Assembly: GCF_910592395.1 (NCBI RefSeq)
Contig: NC_088321.1
Span: 16,244,001 to 16,308,000, forward strand
DNA: 64,000 bases
Reading direction: 5' to 3'
DNA from: Lineus longissimus
Taxonomy: Eukaryota > Nemertea > Pilidiophora > Heteronemertea > Lineidae
Part shown: in pieces, positions 28,201 to 40,200 of the stretch
Layout: every line of letters begins with the position of its first letter
Numbering within the stretch: the stretch's first letter is position 1
Translations under genes and position numbers: made by a program
Notes under the pieces: generated by a model
Database searches by the model: none
Seen by the model: the letters and a program-made list of their open reading frames with translations, nothing else
What the model was told of the DNA's origin: nothing

Positions 28201-31200
28201 TTGATGCCAAAGAATGACTCTTTATAATGAATTTATTGGGTGTTTAGAAAGTCAAAACAGTTTATATCAAGCGGTAGTAGAATGATGTAACGAATCAGTC
28301 AGTGTTAAAGTCAGAACTGGAGAAGACAATTTAACTTGAAGTCCATCCAGTAACATAGGTACTCATTTTGAAGCTTAGAATCTGAACTCTCTAATCATAT
28401 AATCATTTAGTGATACATTCAATCACATATGGGTATAGCTTTGTGTAGAACTACCCCCCTCCCCTTGTCTCCCTTCTATACACTGGTTATCATCTCTCCA
28501 ACCAGATCGCAAAACCTGAATTCAGATTTGTCATCAACACTATAACATAGGTATTCATTTCGAAGATCTGGAGACGAACTTTTCAAACATGCGTATTTCT
28601 TCGTGATATTTGCCACCTGGAAGTGGAAGGGGTTAACTTTGTGTAGTGCCATCCTCTCCATTACGCGGCTCTTTCCCCTTCCATAGATTGATCCCGAGAG
28701 CAACCACTCAAGACAATGGATGCAATTATATGTAGTGTTGCCATTGGCGACATATCTTATGCTTGTTCCATTTGTTGGAATCTGCGCAGAATGTTCATCA
28801 GTCAAAGCGGAGGTTGATATCAAGTCATTTTCCACGACCCAACTCAACTCAACGTTTGTTTCAATTAAAGATTTCAGAGATTTTCAGTCACCTCTTAACA
28901 AGATACAATTATGGGGGACAGCACAGTTGACATGCTAAGTAAAGCGCTTGAAACACGTACTGCTAGGTCAGGTGACAAAAATTCCTGTAATTGTTTTTGG
29001 TGAATATTTGTGAGATTTGAGTGACTAAAGGTTGGAAAAATTGATTTGGTGAATTTTCGTGAAAAATTTGAAAAAAAGTTGATTTGGTGAATTTTCATGA
29101 AAAAGTGGAAAAAGTCGATTTGGCGAATTTTCTTGAAAAAGTTGATATTAATTTAATTTTCGAGAGAGTTTGTGTGACTTGCGGCTGGAAGTTTCCCGTT
29201 CTTCCGTGTATTAAGCTGTACTATCACCGTGTTAGATTAGATGATGTATGTGTACCCAAACACAGGAATTGTGCCAATTGGCCCCATTGACCTGTAAAGT
29301 TACAGGGTGATTCTACCGGAAATATTCCTATTAACTCTTGATAATACAGTAGAACCTCTCCATTAGGGACATCCTCGTGACTGACAAATGCTGTCCTTAA
29401 TAGAGAGTTGTCCTGATTAGAGAGGTCAAGTTGAATGAAAAAAAAATCCAATTTGGGACCAGAACTAGTGTCCTTATTAATTGAGTGGTTTTCCTTTATA
29501 TAGAGGTGTCTGCTAAGGGAGGTTTCACTGTACGTGATTCAGTTTGAAATGCTTAAGCGAGAATGAAATATTATTTATTTGTTGGCTGTTTCGTTTTGTT
29601 GATGGCCACTTTCCTTGAAAATGAGAGTAAATGCTCAAGGAATGAAACTGTCCAGGGACAACAGTACTTTCCCTAACATTTCTGCTTGAGTCTCTGCCCC
29701 TCCTTCACAATCCCAGACAATTTCACACAGATTTGCAGGTGCTCCACACTGGTCCTCGAAGCTACTCTCGTCACTCTAGCTAACTAATGAAATTCATAAC
29801 TATCAGCCGGGGTATTCCCCAACCACTCTTGATTCGATGAGGTATGAATATGTTTAGCATTAGCGACATAGATGATACGGAAGATGGCGCATAATTCAAT
29901 TTGTGAGTGACACCCTTGGTGAAGCCGAGAGGTTGTGGTGATACGCTACACACTCTGTCGATCCCTTTTGAAAGTATTTGAAGAAATGTTGTACAGTTTT
30001 GTATTTTTAACACATTTTCTGCAAATAGTTCATGAGATTAGTTGATTAGAGAAACAGTACCGAGAAGATGATGTTAAGCCAAATACGATATCAGCAAAAT
30101 ACCCATATCATCTTCAACTTGACAGAATCTTCCTCAAAACTAAATCAGTATGACTATCAACTATCTGTATAACTATGACTATCAACTATCTGTATAACTA
30201 TGACTATCAACTATATGTATAACTACGACTATCAACTGCTTTTGAGTATCATTTCAGGTAGAGGTCGAACTATACGAAGAAAGGTTCATACAGTTTTTTC
30301 AAATCTTGTCTATTTTGAGTCAAATTCCTAAGAACTCCTCAAAATTCCTAAAATGAAAGCAAAAGTTGTCAAAATATGTCATCAGCAACAACGTCTGTCG
30401 TCTGCTACCGGTTCAGCTGTTGGGAGCCAATCATCTTCAGCTGTGTTGGTAGAGTATTCATCTGGCACGGCGACCATCTCGATCTCGGTGACTGCGGCCA
30501 TATTGATCTCAGGATCAGGTGGAAACCAGACGCCGAGCTCCGCGCATAAATCACCAAGAAATTGCACCCAACGGTCCGATTTGGTGAAAACCTGCTCTGT
30601 CTCCCGGGTCCAAATTGCCTGATCCGTTATCAGCGAAGTTTGCATTAATTATTCATTGCATAGTTTGAGACAATTTGTTCCTCGCTGCTGTTCTGCAATA
30701 TGGTTTGCCTCCCCCTGGAAGCTGTTATTGTTTTGGCTGTGCTTTTGTGTGTACGCACTCAATTAGAAAGCTGTTTTAAGAAGTTTCAGTGATGGCTGGA
30801 GAAAATTTAATGGTGGAGTTGTAGTCACAGTTCAAATTGACTTTTGATCCTGTGAAATTACTGTAATATTTGCGTACTTTGTATTTTTGCGAGTTTTTTC
30901 TTTTACAGAGATTCACAAAGATGCCTCTTTGGGTCATTCTGGGTGGTGCCAACTTCCATGGCAGCGGAAGACTTTATTAAATTCAAACCTTGAGAATGGA
31001 AATCTCCTGGGTTCAATTATGAAAATCAGTTTAGCCGATTGTGAGTGCACGTGCATGGATCGATGGTGTGATCAGTTGGAAGAGCGTTGACCCTGGACAG
31101 TATGCCATGCATATACGTCAACATCCCCACTGAGACAAAAGGTGTCCATCGTCCAAGTCAACATGTGGCCATGAATAGCATCATCAAATGTTAAGAATTA

Positions 31201-34200
31201 TGACAACATATGGAACCAGCTGTTCGGGAAGTCATCATAAAGGCAGCTAGCCATACAACAAGAGGATTCATTGGACTCACTCTCTATACAATATACATGT
31301 ACTAGTTATCAGCCATTTGAAAGTTATATAGTGATGCCACAATCCATACAGTAGAAATGGTGACCAACTATTGTGCTTTATATGTTAGTGTATACGACAG
31401 CAGTGACATGGTGACTGGTGTCGGCCCTGTCCTGCTGCTGCACGTTCCGTGTGTTGTGTCCTAGCAATGCACAGATTCTTAAATGCAGTTGCCTCCCTGA
31501 AACTGTCGAAACGTTTCATGAATTTATGTCATACCTACACAAAGACACTGTCTAAAATGAATTATTTCCCCAAACAAAGACCAAGATTTCTCGCCAAATA
31601 TTTTGCCAATAATGTTTGAGCCACTCGACACGAGGAGTCCCCGTAAAGAAGACAACTCGGTGAGATAATTACCCACACATTACTCACTATTGCCTCCTCA
31701 ACATCGACGACCACTCATCGTAATATTGCGATGTTTATTCTGCCGTTCGCCAAATTGAAAAATTAGCGCAGGACTGGAAACATTGGATTATCATGTGCAA
31801 ACAGACGAGAGTTAGGCTGCGCGTCATAAATTCACGGGAGCACGTTGTTTAAGAATGATACTTTAGTTCGGTTTTCACAGAATGCCAATTTGGTATATTT
31901 GGCAAGTGGAGCACGGTACTTTAAAGTGGTTTGAATGGTGACAAGCTGAGTGTCGTGGGTTCCAACCTATGTCCAGTCAATGCTTGGTCCTTCAGAGGTT
32001 CAGCTCATCCGAGTAAAGTCGTTTCGAAGCATGATTCATTTTATAAATAACTTTGATTGCAAAATCATTAAGGATAAGTTGTCCAACAAAGAATCAATTC
32101 GACGTGCCCTCAATCCCACAGTAGCTTGAACTCTGCATGGTTAACTTCTTGTCGAGCTCGGTCGGATGCGGCAAATATTAAGAGTGTACTTTACGATTTA
32201 ACATCTCCGCATTCAGAACTCAGCGATGTAACGATGACATCGCTTATAGAACAAAGGTCTTTATTGATAATCTATTATGGAGGTTTGAGTGCACTATTGA
32301 TTCAGAGTGGTTTAGCGGGAAGGAAGGTGGATTCAAAGTCTTAACCCTCGGCTTGTTAACCATTGTACCACAACCTTTAACTGGTAGCGCGGTTGTTTTT
32401 TAGTTAGGGTTTCATAAAAATGCTCGACCAGGAAAAATAAAAATCACATTCTACCAACTGAGAAATTCTGTCCTTGGCCAAAATAGAAACTGAGAACATA
32501 TCTTTCAGAAAGTTTCACAAATCTTAAAAGTAGAGAGGCAAGAATATTAGCCTGTTTATAGTTTCCATGGAAACGATAAAAGTAGAGAATTTCCTATAAC
32601 TCAGCTTTCCTGCAGACTGGTGTATTTAAACGGAAGTATCCCCTTCAGCCATGCCAAGCTGGCTTTAGCTCCTCGCGTACAAAAATGCATCATCATCACT
32701 GCATCAGCTATGATAAAGCTAGCTGCATCACACACGCCAATGCTAAAGCTAGCGTTGCTCCGGGGCCGAATCAAGCATCGCTAGCCAGGCGCTAACTGTG
32801 GATAAACGGGCTGCGCCGCAGCTGCGTCCCGATATGTTCGTGCACCTGATCCCGCCGTTAATGCCGCAGAAATATGACGAGTCTTCCACGCAAAATATGA
32901 CATTTTGACGAGTAATTGGGCATATTGGCATTGGTGGAGGAATTTTATGTAACTGTATGCAAGGGGTGTGAAAAAAATGGCGTAAAAACTGTGATAAGTT
33001 TTTGCATTGTGGGTTGATGATTGTGTAGCAAGACCCAGCGAGATGATCATTTTATAGGTGCCTTTTTAAGCTGTATTTTCATAGTTCATTCGAACGTGAT
33101 TTACCGGGAGATCAGAAGTGTCAAACCATCCCAGTGTTGCCACTGTCGTTAGATCTGAACAAGACTAACAGCCCCACAGCATTTTATCATGTTTTTCTCA
33201 CTGACACTAATATGTCGTTTGATACAGTTTCGCAAAAAGTAATTTTCACTCCTTTTTTATGGACTTTAAAAGTTTCTTAAAATCATTTTTTAGCCATTGG
33301 GGTGCACTGCATGATGGTTTAAAATGACTCTGGGAGGTCTGAATAATAATTTCTGAACAAAAAAAATTTTCAATTATTTTTGTGTGTTTGCCTTCAGGTG
33401 TCACTGTATGAAACATGTTGGCTTGATGCGATCAATTGTGATCAACTGGAAGCGTAAACTGCCAATACAAGAACATGAATGTTTCCATATTGTCAGTGTC
33501 CACTGTCAGTTCACAACACTTGAAGTTCAAGAGTCAATCCACGCGCACCACACTGGGAACTACAACCTCATATCCAGATGTCAGCGAACCTCGGTCATAG
33601 AAAATTTATGATACACACCACTGAACGGCCATTTTGAAACACTTGAATTGACAATTCTTGTGATTTTCTGGTAAACGAATTCTGAATTTGAGTGATTCAG
33701 AATCCGATAACTTTATGGAGTCGTCAAAACAACAAACTTGTATAACTCATTGAAAAAAGATGTGTTTTTTTTAAAGTTACCGTTGGGTTGATAACTCCAC
33801 GAATGAGAGATTTTTACCAAACTACCAAAAACAGAAATTCTTTTTCTGGATTATTTCCCCAATCGGAAAAATCAGTGACGCCATTTTCCCACAACGATAG
33901 CTGCTCATGCCACCACAGATGCGGCTCTACACATCAACAAGTGTACCGCCCTTCCACGATTCTGTCATAATTTATTCATGCACCATATGCCATGCTCCCG
34001 ACCTATAATATCATCGAACAGCGGGCGTCAGCTGGTTGCAGGCTGGTTTGTTCCCATCATGTATGAGGTGATGGGATACGCACCCTGTGCTGTCCGTATG
34101 GATGTGTACAAACACACAAGTGGAAGTAATGGTGTTTCATTGGTGTTTTTGATCAGCCCATACATAGATAGGCTTTGAATAATCACGCCATGTTCGTGAG

Positions 34201-37200
34201 CTGTTGGCTCTGGGACACAGGCACCCTTAAAGGTGATGATGGTGTATTGATGCAGAAGCTTGCAGGGAAAGGTTTACAGAACCTCTAGTATAGCTCTGGC
34301 ACCAAGTTTCAAACCAATTCCATACCACAGCAGTGTCGGGATAAAGATGGAAAAGATTGCCTGTCTAAAGGGTTAATTCGATCATAGTATCGATTGATAG
34401 GCTATGGACTGTCCTTCCATGGTAGTGCGATCACACATCATCTGCCAGCGGCCCCATTGTATCCCATAATTAACTCAATCGAGTGCAGGAATCGAGGAGA
34501 TGACTCGGACAGTGAATCGAGGCTGTGAGTTCTGATGTAGAAGAGAGGGGAAACGGTCGTTCTGGGGGTGCTAGGATTGATAGTTCATGGACTGTCCTTC
34601 CAGTGAGATGACTTGGACAGTGAATCGAGACTGTGAGTTCTGATGTAGAAGAGAGGGGAAACGATCGTTCTGGGGGTGCTAGGATTGATAGTTCATGGAC
34701 TGTCCTTCCAGTGAGATGACTTGGACAGTGAATCGAGACTGTGAGTTCTGATGTAGAAGAGAGGGGAAACGATCGTTCTGGGGGTGCTAGGATTGATAGT
34801 TCATGGACTGTCCTTCCAGTGAGATGACTTGGACTGCACATCCAGGCTTTACTAGTTGTGATGTGGGATACCGGAGAGGGAAAGCAGTCAGAATGCACCG
34901 ACTATCCCGGACTGGGGACTGACATGTGGGACTGTCCATGATGAGTGAGTTGCTTTAGCAAGATTCGACGGAAATGGCTAATTGAAAACACCAGGACAAG
35001 ACCCTGTTCCTCTCCTCAGTAGTGATATTCACAGGCCAACGTTTAGCCAAAACTAACGGACAAATTCTTCTTCAATTGGTTTTCTAACAACAACATCATT
35101 ACAAACCAAAGACCTCTATTTGTAGAGCAACATGAATACAAGGACAAATAGACAATAAAATATTTCGGTCTGAGACTCATTTGTGAAACTAATCAGTCAA
35201 ATCTACCATTAAAACAAGGGGAAACATTATCACATCATAACGGACCCTGATGCACGATTATTTCTCTCGTTAAAAACGACCAGGGGAACATTTTGTGCTA
35301 AGATGTGCGCCACGCCGCCAATGGCGAGAATTTGTCGTTATTCTAATACGATGCAAAATTGGCACATCATCGTTAAAACATCATTAAATCTCATCCGTTA
35401 AGAAACAGTTGTCGGAAAGGTGGCGACTTTTTTCTCAATTCCGCCCGAGGTTTATCGGGGAATACGATCTGATAACTGTTTTTATGATTTTTGCTGTCGC
35501 GCAAAAATGACAACTATCGCTTTTAGCTCATTTTTAAACAAATGTGGAAGATTTTTATTGTTTTTTAGAACAAAACAACATTTTATCATCTGAGGTGAAC
35601 TTCTCCAATTTTTAACTGTTGGGGATTTGAGAACTACAAAAAAATTTAGAACGCCAAAAATTAGTTTAACGTTTATACCATTCAACGGTGTGAAATCCAC
35701 TCAGCAGAAAGGCTCGCTGCAAGGGTGCACTACTAGTCTAGTATAACATACCCAGGTGTAGGCCTATTACAGACAAGAAGGCTTTTTTGTGACAACCGCT
35801 TTGTGCAAAACATCATCTCTGCGGGAAAAATCTCCACATATTCTGTGTTATGTGTTGGTGTCAAGGTTTGATGTAGCTTTTGGTATGTGAAGTCTATCTG
35901 AGGTGTAAACATGTAAGAGGTAGTGTTTCTGACAGCACTTCTGCATGCCATAGACATGATGGAGATGAAGATAGGATTGAGTAGAGAAGGCTTTCTGACT
36001 TCTCCTCATCGAGGCTTGATGCTGAATGCCTCTGACGTGGGTCCAGGAGGAGGTATGAACAATTTGATAAACCGTTCCAATCAGAGGCCAGGAAAAACAG
36101 TGCAAGGTGTCTGACAACGCTGGCAGGTTCAACTCAGAGCTTCTCTGAAAACTTGTTTCTGAAAAGAGAACTGCTCAGACGAATTGAAGAAATGACAGTG
36201 TAGTGAGGCATCTGGAAAGTCATCAACCCACGAAGTCATTTCAAGCGCAACTTTTCCAAACCCATAATCCATTCATTCTTCCGTTCGAGAAAAATTCTTT
36301 CATTATTTCGGAATCTCACGAAATTATAATGAAAATTTCACCAGCGATAATTGAATCGCAACTTTTTACATACTCGATGTGAAATCTTTGAAAAAGTCTA
36401 CGTCACCTTTCGCAATAATGGCGCAGAAAAACATCTCAAAGAAAGTCTTAAGATTTTCGATTACCGTGGTAACAATGGCAGATATCTCCCTCGCTCCGCC
36501 TTGCAAGCGATTGCCCGGAATATGAGAGGATTAATTATGTCGCCGTGAAGGCATCGTCGACATAATTACAGCGGTATCTCCACCATAATTACCGCGGCGT
36601 AATCGGTGTTGAATCGTGTAGAGATTAGTCGGTAAGCAAGTTAATGTTTGAGGCGGAACGTCAACCTAGATCATAAGACATTCTCTTAACCTGGCCGCCC
36701 CTTCACAGAGTCATGTTTTCATGTCACACACCAATAAATCGTCATTTATTTCACCGAAAATAGCTATTTTTCACACAAAACAACCATCTGGAATATTTCA
36801 TTTCTAATTTTTAACATCTAACAAGATCAACAGATTTTCCCATTATGTCGTATTTTGGGAAGTGCTCATGAAGTATAATCCCAACAACGTTCCTCTGTTT
36901 TTCTCTTTTCGAAATTTTTTTCCCAACTGTACTCCAATAGAAACTGCCTACGGGAAATGTTACCATCTTCGGAAATAATCTCCCAATACTTGCTGGCGGG
37001 AACTGTCTGCTGTATTGGAAACCACCAGATGTTTTGTCGCACCTGACAGATGCATGGATTGTACAACGCGATGTACTGTTGGTGGATGTATCAATATTTG
37101 AAGGCACCAGATGTTTCTTGTACCAGATGAAACACTTTGCAGCTTCCCAGCTGGTTCCAGCAGTAGCTGGTTGGAACTACTTTGAGACAGGTGTATGTTC

Positions 37201-40200
37201 TTATGAGAAACATTGATTTCAGACAGATGGGGGTATGTGATGGTATTGGCGACTCAACAGTTTTATAACTTCCTAACAGTGGCGTGCATCGACTGCAACC
37301 CCTGTTGAGAATCTGGAATATGATGAAGAAATGATTCTTACCTTGTTGCTGTTTGAATGAGTTGGCATACATGGATTCCATTGTTGTTGGTCCATTTTTC
37401 ATAGCGTTCCCAGAAACGGGCGGTGAAAACATCTGAAAGGGAAAAACATGAGAATATTAGAGAAAGTTATCATTGTGACACCAATATTCTATAATCACTT
37501 CTAGGCGTATGTGTGTGTGTGTGGGGGGGGGGGGAGTTATAAGTGTGGGGGTGCATTAAGAACACCCTTCAAGGCGATGCCACACTACCACCTTAATGAT
37601 CCAGAGAGCCTGTTTTGGACTGACAGTCAAGCAGGTGTCTTCTTCAGACTCACTCGACACTTGGGGATGTTATTCTCCAGGGAGTGTCCTACAGTTATGC
37701 ACCAAATGGGGAAATGGGCCAAGCGACTCCCTTCTTTGGCCAATTATCGTAATCCAATCAAATGTCTTTCCTACAAAGCCTGTCACCATACAACTTCCCC
37801 AATTATTATAATTCAATTAAAACATGGCCACACAATCCCCCAACCTCCTTCGAGGAAGGATCCAAGCACTTTACGAATCTCGGCACCGCCAACCTATTAA
37901 CTCCGCAATTGATTTTCGACAACAACGCTAAGAATTAGCAGCGGTTGTCATGACGACGGAAAAACTTTGACTGGGTGCGTTGGTCTGAGAAACTGAAATC
38001 TTTGCTCGGGGCATAAGATCTTTTCCGCATCAGGAGGTGGAATTAAATTGTTTATGGAAGACGGGTAACTGTTATTCAATTGATCAAGAAAGAGGGAGAC
38101 GCTTCTGTCAATTTTAGATATTGGGGGAGGGGTGCGAAGCAGATAGCTTTTCGACAACAGACTGCACATTTTTAAAAACTTCTCAGCAGTGTTAGTGCAC
38201 GCTCGCAAATTGGACAGTTCCCAACGTTTTCCTGGTATTGTAGACAACACTGCAGAGATACCTGGACCCCAGGATACTTTACAATCATCAGGGATAGCGG
38301 TGCCTTCGTCTATTCATCTTCTCACGACCACAACGACAACTGGAAATAATCCTAATTCATGCGCAGGCAATGAATCGTTAAATAGGTACAAGAGACTGTC
38401 TGTTTGTTGGTAAGGAAGGGTCACGCACATCGTCTATCAGCGTGCCATCGGGTGTGACGGCACAACAACATGAGGAGAAAAGATCTCCTCATCTTGATTC
38501 CTGTCCTATATTGCCACGATGATGGCAGGCATAGGCATGGGTGTGCGTCCTTGGGCAAGGCAGATTACTCTTAGACTTTCTATCAGTGAAGGGTTACAGG
38601 CAATGGCTATCAGTCTGTCAATTAGTCATTAGGTGATGTCACAGCACTGACAAACAGGATGACGATCAGCTCATCTTTAACTGTCGCTGGTAGGGCAGGC
38701 TTGGTTTGTCACCTTGGGCAAGTTTTGTCACTTCAACTCTGTCCCATGGAAGGGTCATCCCATCCCATGGAAGGGCCATCCTGTCAAACTGTCGCATTAT
38801 CTGTTGCAAACAGCTCTCTACCACTTCGCCGCCAAGGTTTACTCACTCGAGAGCCAGGTGGCGCCTCAATAATGTATCTTGCGCCAAACTCTCCGAATCT
38901 GCAGAAAGATTCTTTGGGGTCTGAAAGCCAACGTCCATCTCCCGACACATGGTTTGCTGATCTATCTTCATTCTGATACAGACAGTGGTGAAGGTCCCCG
39001 GAGCCTCATTCTCGTTTTCGCACCTGCTCGATATCAAGGTCCATTCTCATCATCTCAAACATCGAGTTCAGCCCATTATTCCCCGACCTCGCAAGGAGGG
39101 TCAGTTTCTCTCAAAATCATCAATTAACACTTGTTTATGAGATGAAACCAACAACAAAGAGAAGTTCTCCTTGTCCACAGGGCAAGTACTTTACAGAACT
39201 TGTCTGTCTCGTCATTTGGTTGCCCAGGGCAAGCGGACAAGGGGGAGTATCGACCTGGCGTTCCCAAAGCCCCAATGGTCACTGGTCACCAAAGTCAAAC
39301 AAAAGCCCTGAAAAAGACCCCCGCCAAAAACATGAAGAGCATGATCGAGCAGACGTCAAAGAGTCTAAGGCAGACGATATCACCGATCCCTCATCTTCCC
39401 CAGAATACTGCCTGCCGCAACCTTGTGTTCCCAAAGTCCCATGGGACCTTCCTCACCCAAATTGAATATCGCACCAAATTGTTTTAGCGTTAACGCAATT
39501 TATTCCTCGGCTGGGGTGGTTTCGAATAATTATCTTGATCGTCCCATTGGGCGCTCGGAGAATTCACCGATCTAATTCAATGCCACAAGGTGGCGCTTAA
39601 GATTAATGGGCGTGATGAATTAAATAACGGTAATGTTTGGACAATATGGATGCCATTATCTAATGGGGTAGACAATGCTCACCTGGGTAACCCTTTTAGG
39701 ACAGTGTAGTGTTTCAGTTTCAACCATGGCACAGCATCCTGGCTTCTCTAAGCTTTCAGTATTTGCCCAGCAGTTTTTTGTCACCGGCAAATGTATCATT
39801 TCCTTTTAAAGCAGGGTGCTGTAACCAGCCGTTTTTAGGCTGTACCATTTTCAGCCCTTGCTGTTTCAGATTCCAAACTGAAACACTGCAGTATTGCTAA
39901 TTTTAGTATTTACAGTGTTCCAGAGGATTGAAATAAGGGGTTGAGCCCAGAACTAATCGTCTTGGGCAGACCCTGGCACTTTGTACATTGGCTGTTTTTC
40001 TTTCCCTCCTTTAAAACAACGATGAAGGATAACGGACTTTGGTATGTACAAGACGGACAACATGTAAAAATGTACAGAGAAGAAAGTGCAGACAGTTAGT
40101 TACAGTAAACTATAGGTGGCACCACACAAAAATATAATTTTTGGTGAACATGAAAAGCATAATGGATTCTTTTCGACCAAAAACACTTGCAAATGTTCAT

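Noticed and set aside
28476-28847. 123-codon minus-strand ORF
   Set aside because: Overlaps a diverged duplication, no domain and no codon pattern that convinces me.
38659-39487. Cluster of plus-strand ORFs of 70-107 codons
   Set aside because: Open in several registers at once with no domain; best explained by a stop-poor, GC-richer segment.
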